Shown one piece after another: positions 11,727 to 22,875 of a stretch of DNA of 64,000 bases. The position numbers were made by a program, and so were the translations under genes. The notes below the pieces were generated by a model, which saw nothing but the letters and a program-made list of their open reading frames with translations, did no database searches and was not told the origin of the DNA. Location: positions 42,067,001 to 42,131,000 of the forward strand of contig CM069876.1 in the NCBI GenBank assembly GCA_036172665.1, in the 5' to 3' direction. Positions within the stretch are counted from its first letter, which is position 1; every line of letters starts with the position of its first letter. Source of the DNA: Prosopocoilus inquinatus. Taxonomy: Eukaryota; Arthropoda; Insecta; Coleoptera; Lucanidae.

Positions 11727-13682
11727 ATGTTCGTCCTAGTGGTTTTGGCCGTCGTAATCGGGCTCGTTCTTGTCTATGTCATAAACCAGAAGAGGATGTA
11801 CAAAATAACCGAGCACATCCCTGGACCCCCCTGCCTACCGATTGTTGGAAGTGCTTTGGAGTTGGGTACCAAAACCGAAGGTACGTCAACTTTAATAATT
11901 TTAAGTAAACATCTTTAACCGGACAGAAATATAAATGGATCGACTGACAGCTTCGTCAGGATAGTGAAACGTTGAGTGCTTTTCCATCTATAATTATGTC
12001 CCCTTAAAGATTAAAAACTTATCTACAATTTTCATCGGACAAGAATCAACTACAATTAATAATGTTAGTAACGCATAATCATGTTTCTTGCAGATCTTTT
12101 GTTTCATCTTCAGAGACTTGTCCAAAAATACGGCGAAATTGTACGCTTATGCATTGGCTCACAAAACGGAGTACTATTAACAGATCCAAAATACATAGGG
12201 CAAGTGTTATCAAAGACGGAAACCCACGCCAAGGGCGACCTCTACGACATAGTGAAACCGCTGATAGGAAACGGATTAATTTCCGCCTCAGGTACAAACA
12301 TCCTCATGCAAGAATTTATTTCTTTAGACTGAGGTTTATTTTATTTTAGGAGAGAAATGGATTAGGGATAGAAGAATCCTAAACGCGTCCTTCAGTAACA
12401 AGCAACTTGAAAAGTACGTCGTCGTTTTTAATGAGGCTGCAAACAAACTTTTAGGGCAGCTAAAGGAGAAGGTTGACCTTGAATACGTGGATGTTGTTGG
12501 GCCAATTCACGAATACACCTTAAATTCGATTTGCAGTAAGTATTTTCCATTTTCATCCTTGCTTCAATCCTCTCTGGTATTTTTTCAACTCCCAAAATCA
12601 GTGATTGCTTTCAGAAGCAGCAATGCGAATCAACATCACAGAAGTAAAGCAATACCACAGCGATACACGCAAACTCACCGACCTCTTCGTGAAGAGATTC
12701 ACTTCGCCTATTAAAAGATCCGAGAGTATATATCGTTTCACGGGGGATTACCGGAAAATGAAAACCTACGTGAAGGCCATTGATGACTTCGTGCAGGACG
12801 TCATTACCAGGCGCAGGGCAGAGCGCGAGGCTTCAGACAACGCGTCAATCCTAGACGAACTCTTCCACTTGTCTGAGGAAGACCGCCTCACTGATCAAGA
12901 AATTAGAGACCAAGTCAAAACGTTTATTTTTGCCGTAAGCTCCAACCAACCAAACCGTAAAACCAAAAAACACCTTAACCCCCCCCGGATTCTAGGGATC
13001 GGATACTGTGGGTATCACAGTCAGCTTTGCACTCTACGAACTATCGAAAGCTCCGGACGTCCAGCGGAAAGTGTTGGAGGAAATCGAGTACGTCTTGGGC
13101 AGAGATTTGGAGGCAGACGTCAACTTCAAAGACCTACACGAACTGAAATATACGGAATGCGTTTTGAAGGAGACCATGAGGATGTATCCCCCCATCCCTT
13201 TCATCACTAGGGTGTTACAAAATGATATGTACTTTGGTGGGTTTCGCTCCTCACCCCTCCGAAATAATAATAAAACATGTTTTCCAGATGACATTTGCGT
13301 GCCTGCCAGTACCACGGTCATGATTTTCTTGTATGGCCTTCATAGGTCGGGGAAAATTTACCCGAACCCGGAGGATTTCGATCCGGACAGGTTTCTTCCG
13401 GAGAAATGCAAATATCGGCATGCTTACGAGTTCATTCCTTTCGCCGGAGGACCTAGGGTATGCATCGGTAAGTCCGGTGGAGATTTCACCATGATTATTA
13501 TGATTTGGTGGGTAATTTCAGGGCTGAAGTTTGCTATGCTGGAAGCTAAGGTGACTTTGGCGAAGGTAATTCGGAATTTTGAAATAACCAGCGTGCCCGG
13601 ACACAAACCGAAAATCGAAGCGACAGGAACTTTAAATTCGGCCAATGGACTTCCGGTTATATTAAAATTAAGAAAAACGTAA
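11727..13682 (+). CDS. P5: clan-4 cytochrome P450 (group A)
   Basis: Exons 11727-11880, 12094-12291, 12350-12535, 12615-12934, 12996-13236, 13288-13467, 13522-13682; 479 aa. All catalytic landmarks are canonical: Trp121 in the C-helix (G-E-K-W-I-R-D-R), I-helix A-G-S-D-T (286-290), K-helix KETMR, FDPDRF, heme loop FAGGPRVCIG with Cys 425. The ATG at 11727 is preferred over an in-frame GTG 36 nt upstream because it gives the standard 154-nt exon 1 and starts directly at the hydrophobic anchor. The coding region is noticeably more GC-rich than P7-P13. Confidence 0.93.
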
Positions 13683-13723
13683 TGTAAATGAAGATTTCGT
13701 ATTTCCATGTTGAGGATGAGATT

Positions 13724-13932
13724 GTACAGTCGTGAGCATCATATTTTGGTCGATACTGTCAAGTTTGTGGTGTCTTGCCAAACAAGGGTCGAAAATAAAT
13801 TAATTGTTTAAGAAATCATTCCTAGCATTCAAAATTAAGACATCAATCTTTTTACTACTTTTATTCTAATACGAGTTAAGTTCATATCTCTGACTATTAA
13901 ATGACGGCCAAAATTTGTTGCTCGGGACTGTA
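13724..13932. mobile_element. Tc1/mariner-type MITE in the P5 3' flank
   Basis: Terminal inverted repeats of about 26 bp begin CAGTC and end GACTG, flanked by TA on both sides (the TA target duplication typical of Tc1/mariner elements). Left end 13724-13751, right end 13905-13932. It is 209 bp with no coding capacity. It carries AATAAA at 13794-13799, the first poly(A) signal after the P5 stop. Confidence 0.7.
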
Positions 13933-14745
13933 CGTGTACATTGATGTCTTAAGTTGCCAAAGAAGCATCAACCAACACCAAATATCCAACCAGGAGTGAT
14001 GTTAACCATTGCTCTCGGTCTGCGCCCTTTTTCAAGAGACGATGAAACACTTTGTATGTATTTTCAAATAAAATTCCTTCGTTTCGTTTCTCTTGTTTTA
14101 TTTTTTTTTAATCAAAAATCGCAGCCTAAGAAAAAATATCTCGCTGCATTTAATTCCGATAAGAATAAAAATAAAATATGATCGCATTGAAGTCAAGTGC
14201 TATCATAAAGAAGTGACCTTTTCATCTTAATTAACAAAGTTTACTATTCTGTGACTAACGTAAATAAAGTGAATGGAATGAGAAAATCCTATTGAACCAG
14301 AAAATTTTAAAAAAAAATACACTTTATTATCCTGGCATAAATGGCTATTAAGAAATAAAACTGTGAATAAATTAACATTGTATTAAGGTTCTTTATTTTT
14401 TATATTTTGAACGGTTTTATTATTTTTTGTTTTTTTAATTTTTTATATTTCATTTGTCTTCTTCTTTATTGTCTTCTTATGGTTTCTTCTTTTAGGGCAG
14501 AAAGTAAGCATATTTCTCGTTCTTGTTTGGAGTTTCTCCTTCGCGCATTATCAAGTCTAGTTTTAGTTATCTTGGATCAATTTCTAAATTAATTTGAGTA
14601 CAACGAACAAGGAATATTTTTATCGAAATAATATAGTAATATCTGGGCAAATATTGATACTATCGTGGAGACAAAAATGTTGAAATTTCGATTTTATCAA
14701 ATGTACAATACACAAAGAAAACAAAGACTTGTTCTGTCAATTAGG
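13933..14745. other. AT-rich spacer before P6
   Basis: Very AT-rich with several T runs. Short open frames here are low complexity and lack splice-linked partners. No gene seen. Confidence 0.5.
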
Positions 14746-14779
14746 TATTTATACTATTATACTCCGTGTGTGTTCAGTT
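14746..14779 (+). promoter_or_regulatory. P6 core promoter: TATA box plus arthropod initiator
   Basis: TATTTATA at 14746-14753 and TCAGTT at 14774-14779, an arthropod-type initiator, lie about 30 nt apart, the classical spacing. This predicts transcription starting near 14776 and a 5' UTR of only about 17 nt before the ATG at 14793. Predicted from motif spacing only. Confidence 0.55.
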
Positions 14780-14792
14780 AAATCACCCGAAA

Positions 14793-16944
14793 ATGATCAT
14801 CGCAGTTCTTTTATCCATTTTGGCCCTTTTGCTACTTCTGTATTACACAACGAAGCGCAATAAAAACTATGGAGATATTGATCGCATTCCTGGCCCACCG
14901 ACTATGCCCTTCTTCGGAAACATTTTTGACTTTGGCATTGCAAAATCTGGTAAGCAAAAAATTTCACCCTACCTTTTTGATTGGATTTGTTTATACACTG
15001 TAGATATCCTAACGAATTTGATGCGACTAAACAAGCAGTACGGGCCGATGTTTAAACTGTGGATGGGGCCAACATATGTAAATCTGGTGGTAAGTGGACC
15101 GGAACATATTGAAAAAATTCTGGTCACGAAGGCAAACAGTGATAAAGGGTCGTTCTATAAATTTGCTGACGATTGGCTTGGCGATTCTTTCGCAATCACA
15201 TCAGGTAATAACGTCCGATCAAATAAAAAAAAAAAAAATTAAAGCGTGACTTTACGGTTGGCAACGCGACCATAGAACGTCAGTTTAACAAACCAAAGAC
15301 TAGGTTATGTTAAAATGCACTTTGGAAGTGATTTCAACGCCTTCTTCAAAAGGATAGCTACCCGTAGCAAATAATATTAAAAAAATACAGTATAACGAAC
15401 TTAAGTTTGGATACAATCCAACATAAATTGTTATATCGACTGTCCTTAATGCAATGGCAGTATTGCCAACTTTGAAGGCCTATCCCTAGTTTACTCTGTT
15501 TCTCTCTTTTTTATAATCAACGCACGACACTTTAAAATTTGGTTAAAAACAAAAACAAAATGAGTTTTTTGAAAACTTGCTCAACCATCCTGTATTTCTT
15601 TTAAGGGGAAAAATGGTATTTGGGGCGTAAATGCGTCGCGCCCTACTTCAACGCTATACACGTGGAAAAATTCATCCCCGTGTTCAACGCCAACGCAAAT
15701 AAACTTATAAGCAACTTAAACGCGCTTGAGCTTGAAAACCAAATACACATTGACCATCATCACATTTTGTCCTGCACCTTAGACAACATCTTCCGTGAGT
15801 ATCCCCATTATTAATTCTGGAAGCTCATGGAGAAGGTGTCCAAAATTTCAGAAACGTTGTTCTGCATGGCGTTCGATGAAAAATCCAAACGGAAATTTTG
15901 GGAGAACTTCAAGACGCAGAGCGACGTTCTCGTGAAAAGACTGTTTTCCATGTTTCAAAGGTCCGAACGGATTTTCAGGCTTACGAAGGACTACCAGACA
16001 CAGAAGCAGTCCTCGGCAGAAGGACACAAACTCGTAAATGACATAGTTGTTGCTAGAAAAGAGGAACGCCTGAATAATCCGCGTGAAACCAACCACAAAA
16101 TACTCCTGGACGTACTTCTGGATCGTTGCGAGTCTGATGATAAATACACGTTGCGAAACGTCTACGAAGACGTCAACGCAATCATCGCGGCAGCAAGTAG
16201 CCTTGGTTTTCGTAAATTCCCTCCAACATGTTAGACGATTTCAGGGATCAGAAACCACTGCTTTGGTGGTGAGTTCCTGTATATATCAGCTTTCAAAACT
16301 TCCTGAAGTGCAGAGGAAGTTAACGAGGGAAATCGAAGAAATTCTTGGAGATGATGTTGATGTAACGACAAGAGCCATACAAAAAATGCAATACCTCGAT
16401 TGTGTTCTGAAGGAAACAATGAGATTGTACACGCCAGTGCCAATCATTGAAAGAACGATGGCCGAAGATTTAATTCTAGGTAAACGAGCTTAGGCGTAAG
16501 GTGATAAGATCTGAATTTGCTAATGCCCACTAGACGGTAACCTTATACCAGAAGGCACGTCCATCTTGATTTTCTTGATGGGCGTTCATCAAAATGAGCA
16601 GCTCTATCCTCAATCAGAAAAATTTAATCCTGACCGTTTCCTTCCGGAGAATTATTGCAAAAGTAACTCGTGCAGCTTCGTGCCTTTCAGCGCGGGACCT
16701 CGAAATTGCTTAGGTAAGAGCTGGGAAAGCCATAGAGACGAGTTCGTATTTCGTGGTTTTAGGGAAAAAATTTGGTATGACCGAGGCGAAAGTCATAATG
16801 TGCAAGATGATGAGGAATTTCGAAATTAAGGAGGTGCAAGGCCATAAACCAAAATTGGAACTTGAGATTATGCTGAGAAGCGCGAACGGTTTCCCAGTTG
16901 TGCTTAAACCGAAAAAATATGGAAGAAACTTAACTGGAAAATGA
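14793..16944 (+). CDS. P6: clan-4 cytochrome P450 (group B), with a GC-AG intron
   Basis: Exons 14793-14949, 15004-15204, 15606-15794, 15852-16192, 16245-16479, 16534-16713, 16763-16944; 494 aa. Closest in type to P20 and P21: K-L-W-M-G-P in exon 2, C-helix G-E-K-W-Y-L-G-R (Trp123), I-helix A-G-S-E-T (296-300), K-helix KETMR, FNPDRF, heme loop FSAGPRNCLG with Cys 433. Intron 4 has no usable GT donor in the right phase. The only in-frame junction is GCG-GCA|GCAAGT at 16192/16193, a GC donor with an otherwise ideal consensus. Intron 2 (15205-15605) is unusually long for this cluster and parts of it recur in group-C spacers. Poly(A) signal at 17166. Confidence 0.9.
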
Positions 16945-17432
16945 TTATTTAATAAGATTTAGAAGTTAATTTCCTTTTTTATATTAAAATCTGATTTTAG
17001 TTAACTTTAATTAACTTGGGCTCAGTTTTTCCGTTTCGGTTTAACTTTAAGCTTCGCTTTATTCCCATGGTATCAATTGTAAAGACAACTGTTTCCGTAT
17101 GAATGAAACGGAGTTGAAAGTTAAACCCGAATTGAAAAACTTAAATTATTCGAAGAATTTTTTTCAATAAAAACAAAAAACAAACGACATTTTCACTTTC
17201 AGTTGTTATTTTCAAAGCTTCGTATTTAGCTATTACACTCGATGTATTATATTTAATATATTTATATAACTTTTATTTACGAAGAAACTTATGACGAAGT
17301 TTGCGAAAAAATATTTTAAAAGACCACCTCAAATTTGTTTATATCACACAAGGTTATCCAAAACTCGTTTTAAATAGGTCAGATGCCATGCTACTTTTAT
17401 AAGAGACGGTTGACATAACAGACGCTCCCAAG
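16945..17432. other. P6-P7 spacer with MITE relic
   Basis: Holds a decayed inverted-repeat element at about 17018-17141 (GGTTTAACTTTAAGCTTCGC against GAAAGTTAAACCCG). Also holds the P6 poly(A) signal, and the group-C upstream block from about 17350 to the P7 ATG, including a TATCCAAAACTCGTTTTA motif. Confidence 0.55.
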
Positions 17433-19295
17433 ATGATCTTGTTATTGTTTTTTCTCGTGCTTTTCACAGCGGCTTATTTCTATCATCGCAAACTAAAACA
17501 ACTAGAGAAGAAACTGGAAAATATTCCTGGCCCACCTCTTTTGCCGTTTATTGGAAACGCCCTGGAATTTGGAAGAGATAACAGAGGTGAGTAACAAAAA
17601 ATCGCTATGTTTTATCTCAACGTCCTTCTTTTAGAAACTCTGAAAAATTTCAAGCGACTTACCAAACAGTACGGCCCTGTGGTTAGGTTGTGTTTAGGTC
17701 CGCAGGTTTGCATCCTGTTATCCGAGCCGAAATATATTGCTCAAGTTATGAGCTCAATCACAGACAAACCTGATTTGTACGAGTTCATGGAGGCCATCAG
17801 TGGTGATGGATTGGTTACAACTTCTGGTGAGTGATGGTAGGGGTAGGAAAACGATTGGAATTAATGAAGAATTATTAGGCGAAAAATGGCGGAAGCATAG
17901 GAGAATCATTGAGCCAATGTTCAGCAGCAAACAGCTGGCCGAGTATATGACGATCTTCAATAATAATTCTAGAAAATTAGTGGAACAATTAAAATCCAAG
18001 GCAAATTTTGAAAACGTGGACGTAACTGAAAATATATATGACTACGCAATGAGGTCAATTTTTAGTAAGTCCTTCCCACAAAATCAAATCAAATATTACC
18101 CGTGAGTTTTGATGATTTTTTTTTTAATTTGGGTCTTCGTGTTTGAAGTGCTCTACGAAACCCAATTATGAATATTAAAATTAGCAACGTTTTCCGAAGG
18201 CAAGTTAGTTTATCCTATTCTAGATGCAGCAGTTAACACAGACACAGATTGTGACGAGGAATACCAGCAAGCCTTCTCCCAAGCGTTCGAGTTAGCTATG
18301 AAGAGGATGTTTTCGCTTCTCCAAAGATTTGATTTCATATACAAGTTCACCAGCGACTATAAGCTTCTTCAAAAATGCAAGAAAACCATTCAGGATTACA
18401 CAGATAGCATTATATCAAAACGTAAACGTGATTTAGAAAAGGAAATCGAAGGCACATCGCGTTGCTTGTTCCTGGATAATTTGCTGGGTTTATCTGGAAA
18501 TGATGTACTCACCCACGAAGAAATCAGAGACGAAGTGAAAACTATGATTATTGCGGTACGATAACGCCAGTGACTTTTTTTGGTTGTCTCTAAAGTTAGT
18601 TTCAGGGTTCAGATACGATAGGCAGTGCAATGAGTATTGGGCTGTTTGAATTGGCGAAACATCCAGATATACAGGAAAAAATTTTGGAAGAGACCAATCA
18701 GATTTTGGGCAAGGATAAATCTGCTGATGTTTCGTTTAAGGACGCCCAGCACTTGCAGTACACGGATCGCGTTTATAAAGAAATTTTGCGAATGTATCCA
18801 CCAGCGTCCATTACTATAAGGAAGGTGCAGAAAGAGATGAAGCTTGGTAAGTTACCATCACCAGTTGTAGTCGTTATTTTTTTTATAATGAACAGATAAC
18901 TTGACGATACCTGCCGGAGCGTATATAATCATATTTTGTGCTGGCGCTCAAATGTCTGAAAAAGATTTTCCGAAACCTGAAGAATTCGATCCGGACAGGC
19001 ACCTTCCCGAAAACACTGCTAACAGGCATACGCATGCGTTTACTCCTTTTGGTGGAGGACCAAGGATATGTATAGGTAAACTAAATGTAACACGTAAAAG
19101 AATTATTGCTATGATGCGATTTTTGTAGGGCAAAAATTTAGTATCCTCGAAGCAAAAGTCATGTTGGCCAAATTAATTCGCCACTTTGAAATATCGCCGG
19201 CTGTTCCGGAGCACGAGTTGAACCTTTTCATGGGAGGAATACTAAAATCCGCTAATGGTATTCCGATTAGGTTGAAAATTAGGGAAAAGATATAA
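17433..19295 (+). CDS. P7: clan-4 cytochrome P450 (group C)
   Basis: Exons 17433-17586, 17635-17826, 17879-18064, 18224-18555, 18606-18846, 18896-19075, 19129-19295; 483 aa. First member of the young array. Anchor residues 2-16 are followed by a Lys-rich linker and IPGPP. C-helix G-E-K-W-R-K-H-R-R (Trp119), I-helix A-G-S-D-T (288-292), K-helix YKEILRMYPP, FDPDRH (His where most clan-4 enzymes have Phe), heme loop FGGGPRICIG with Cys 427. Introns are mostly about 50 bp; intron 3 is longer (159 bp). The His in the PxRF position is common to all of group C and so is a group trait. Confidence 0.93.
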
Positions 19296-19526
19296 TTTTT
19301 TTCGTAATTTGTATGTACATACATTAATTTCAAATCTTTTTAATATCTTCTGTAATAACTACATGTATAATATAATTATTAAATCGGCATATTCAGTTTA
19401 TTTTTCTTAATTAAGGTACCCTAAAAATTTATTTATTTTCCAGTACTTATAAAGAGAAATTAAATTAAATGTTACCATCGCTTTTTTTTAAACCATTCTC
19501 AAACATCCTGTTTTTTTTTTTTTTGA
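19296..19526. other. P7 3' flank and group-B intron relic
   Basis: AT-rich 3' UTR followed by sequence resembling the end of P6 intron 2: a CCAGTACTTATAAA block, then CTCAAACATCCTG before the psi1 exon, against CTCAACCATCCTG in P6. This links the spacer to the broken group-B copy that follows. Confidence 0.45.
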
Positions 19527-19948
19527 GGAAAAAGGTATCTGTTGTGCAAATGTGTCGCGAACTACTACAAACTACAAACGCAAAAAAAAACGTATCCCCG
19601 AGTTCAATGACAACGCAAATAAACAACTTAAAGGCGTTTGCCCTTCAAAACAAAATCTGTTCCTACCTATTAAACATAGAAAACATTCTGTTCACAATGG
19701 CATGGCTCTGCGATTCAAAATTTCAGAAACGATGTTCTGCAAGATATGTGATGAATGGAATGGGAGACTTAAAAGGCTTCCATTTCTCAGATTGACAAAA
19801 GTTGTTATTGCTAGAAAAGAAGAACGCCCGAATAATCTAGAATCCAACCACAAAAACCGCCGGATCGTTGCGAGTCTGATGATAAATACATTTTGCGAAA
19901 CGTCTACGAAGAAGTCAACGCAATCATCGAGGCAGCAAGTAGCCTTTA
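19527..19948 (+). pseudogene. psi1: broken group-B P450, exons 3-4 only
   Basis: Clearly derived from a P6-like gene. It has a degraded exon 3 (GAAAAAGGTATCTG.., AACGCAAATAAAC..), a TTTCAG acceptor and exon-4 start at about 19720, and an exon-4 end that keeps the ATCATCGAGGCAGCAAGTAG context including the GC donor. Small insertions and deletions destroy the frame, an internal block of exon 4 is missing, and exons 1, 2 and 5-7 are absent. It sits between P7 and P8 and marks a former [group B + group C] duplication unit. Confidence 0.85.
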
Positions 19949-20281
19949 TTTTAATAAATTCGATTGTGCTGTATTTACCAGCTACCAAACAAAGAAACAA
20001 ACATGTATTTTTTTTTTTGAAATAACTAAAAACAATGTTGTTATTTTTAAAGCTTCAAATTCGTTTTAGCGTGTCACGCCCAATTTATTCATTTTCTAAT
20101 TGAAATAAAAGTATCAAGAAACTTATGACGAAGTACACGAAAATACTTTAAAAGGCGACGTGTAATGACCACCTAAAATGCATCAATGCCACTAAAACGT
20201 ATCCAAAACTGGTTTAATTTCTTCAGATCAAATGCCACGCTATTTTTGTAAGAGACGGTCGACAGAACAGACGCTCTCAAG
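19949..20281. promoter_or_regulatory. P8 upstream region
   Basis: Includes a segment homologous to the P6 3' flank (GTTATTTTTAAAGCTTC, ACTTATGACGAAGT). The conserved group-C upstream block follows: TATCCAAAACTGGTTTAA at about 20199, TTCAGAT at about 20223, and the GTAAGAGACGGTCGAC leader running to the ATG. No separate gene. Confidence 0.5.
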
Positions 20282-22113
20282 ATGATTTGGTTATTGTTTT
20301 TTCTCGTGCCTTTCACGGTGGTTTATATTTATCATCTCAAACTGCAACAACTACGGAAAAAACTGGAAAATATTCCTGGACCACCTTTTTTACCGCTCAT
20401 TGGTAACGCCCTGGAATTTGGAAGAGACAACAGAGGTGAGTTACATAAATTCACTGGATTTTTTTGACCGGCCTTCTCTTAGAAACCTTGAATAACTTCA
20501 AACGACTTATCAAGCAGTACGGTCCTGTGGTGAGGTTGTGTTTAGGGCCGCAGGTTTGCATCCTGTTATCAGAACCGAAATATATTGCTCAGGTTCTGAA
20601 CGCAATCACAGTAAAACCTTATATGTACAAGCTATTTGAAGCCGTCAGTGGTGATGGATTAGTTTCATCTTGTGGTGAGTGATTGATGGTAGGTATTGAA
20701 AGATGGTAGAACTGACGCGCAGGTTTTAGGTGAAAAATGGCGGAAGCATAGAAGAATCATCGAGCCAATCTTCAGCAGCAGACAAATGCCTGAATACATG
20801 ACAATTTTCAATGATAATTCTAAAAAATTAGTGGAACGGTTGAAATCCAAGGCAAACTTTGAGGATGTGGACGTAACTGAAGACGTACATGACTATACCA
20901 TGAGGTCAATTTTTAGTAAGTGCCCACAAAACGAAATAAAACAGTTTACCCGTATACATGTTTTATCTTTCTTTAATTTGGGAATTATTCGTAGTATTCT
21001 ACATGAAGCCCATTTTCAAATTTGTTTACACTCTTCTAGATGCAGTGGTTAACTTAGATGCCGAATATGACCACAAGTACCAGCAAGCCTTGCACCACGC
21101 CCTCGACCTGGCGTTAAGGAGAACGTTTTCTCTCTTCCTGAGATTTGATTTCATATACAAATTCACCAGCGACTACAGGCTTCTTCAGAAATGCAAGAAA
21201 ATCATTCAGGATTACACAGAAGGCATTATATCAAAACGTAAACGTGATTTAGAAAAGGAAGTGGAAGGGACATCACGTTGCTTGTTTTTGGACAATCTGC
21301 TGCGTTTATCTGGAAATGATGTGCTCACAGACGAAGAAATCAGAGACGAAGTGAAAACTATGATTACTGCGGTGCGTTAACGCAAGTGTGATGTTTCGGT
21401 AATCTCTAAATTAAGTTTCAGGGTTCAGATACAATAGGCAGTGCGTTAAGTCTTGGTTTGTTTGAACTGGCGAAACATCCAGATGTGCAGAAAAAGATTC
21501 TGGAAGAGACCAATCAGGTTTTGGGCAAGGGTACATCTGCCGATGTTTCTTTTGAGAACGCCCAGTACTTACGGTATACAGATTGCGTGTATAAAGAAAT
21601 TTTGCGAATGTATCCACCAGGATCTTTCGTTGTAAGGAAGCTGCAGAGTGAGATGAAGCTTGGTAAGTTACCGTCACCGGTTGCAGTCTGGTTATATTTT
21701 TTACAATGGATAGATAACTTGGTGATACCTGCCGGAGCTTATATAATTATATTTATTACTGGGGCCCAAATGTCTGAAAAGTATTTTCCAAATCCTGAAA
21801 AATTTAATCCGGACAGACATCTTCCTGGAGACCCTACTAAGAGGCATTCGCAAGCGTTTATTCCTTTTGGTGGAGGACCGAGAAAATGTTTAGGTAAACA
21901 TGAAGTAATATGTGAAGGTATTAATGCTATGATGCGATTTTTGTAGGGCAAAAATTTAGCATCCTCGAAGCAAAAGTCATGTTGGCCAAAATAGTTCGTC
22001 ACTTTGAAATATCGCCGGTTATTCCGGAGCACGAATTGCAACTTTTCACGGGAGGAACATTAAAATCTGCTAATGGTAGTCCGATTAGGTTGAAAATTAG
22101 AGAAAATCTATAA
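20282..22113 (+). CDS. P8: clan-4 cytochrome P450 (group C)
   Basis: Exons 20282-20435, 20483-20674, 20730-20915, 21040-21371, 21422-21662, 21714-21893, 21947-22113; 483 aa. Exon lengths are identical to P7. C-helix Trp119, I-helix A-G-S-D-T (288-292), K-helix YKEILRMYPP, FNPDRH, heme loop FGGGPRKCLG with Cys 427. All introns are GT-AG and the longest is 124 bp. The 3' flank from about 22114 to the P9 start is nearly duplicated after P9, so P8-P10 share a recent duplication history. Confidence 0.93.
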
Positions 22114-22875
22114 CTATTACTGTAATTTGTATGAATATTATTATTGTAAAATGCTTTTAGTATTTAAAATAATAGGAGTAATAATTATATTACAAATACA
22201 GATACTAATAAAGGAAAAGTTTACAGGATTTAGATATTACATTCTGTGACCGTAATTTGACTGAGACAACCTTTCAATAAAAATACAGCAAACTCAGCCA
22301 AAATTGAAGAACAGCAATAATAATCTTTTTAAGAAACAAACATTGGATACAAACAAATAAAAATTACTTGCATTGTATTGTCATTAAGGGAATGTCAGTA
22401 TTGCCAACTTTGAAGGCCATTCCTCGACTGAATCCGCTTTAGCTTTAATTAAATGCTCGGTACTCTAGAATTCGATGTAGTTTCCAGTACTTATAAATTA
22501 AAATAAAATAACTTAATACCGTCCTCAATAATAATAAACATAGAAATAGAGAAATGAACTTAACTAATTAAAATAAAACCACACACATAAACAACTTTCT
22601 ACTTGTACCAATATTGTTATATTCAAAGCTTCGTGTTTACCTTGGGTTGTTACGCTCAATGCATTTAATATATTTAAATATTTACTAATTTTCTTTTTGA
22701 AAAAAATTCCAGGAGACTTATGACGAAGTATACGAAAATATTTTGAAAGAGTAGAATAACGACCACCTAAAATGCATCAATGTCATTAAAGGTTAGCCAC
22801 AACTGGTTTTATTTGTTCAAGTCAGATGCCACGGTATTTTTGTAAGAAACAGTCGAAAGAACAAGCTCTCTCAAG
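22114..22875. repeat. P8-P9 spacer, duplicated copy 1
   Basis: Nearly identical over most of its length to 24694-25472, the spacer after P9. At 22394-22418 it contains a 25-nt stretch matching P6 intron 2 (15456-15480) except near its first bases, followed by the same CCAGTACTTATAAA block seen before psi1. I read this as the intron remnant of a lost group-B gene. The group-C upstream block (about 22785-22875) leads into P9. Confidence 0.7.

Noticed and set aside
14407..14592. 61-codon hydrophobic open frame
   Set aside because: AT-rich composition alone gives Phe/Leu/Ile-rich frames; no partner exon or conserved motif.
16181..16210. Ordinary GT donor (GCAA|GTAGCC) for P6 intron 4
   Set aside because: It would put exon 5 in the wrong frame; only the GC donor preserves the phase-0 join seen in every other gene.
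19469..20025. Two overlapping open frames of 108 and 157 codons
   Set aside because: They are chance frames through the broken P450 copy psi1; neither follows the P450 frame for long.
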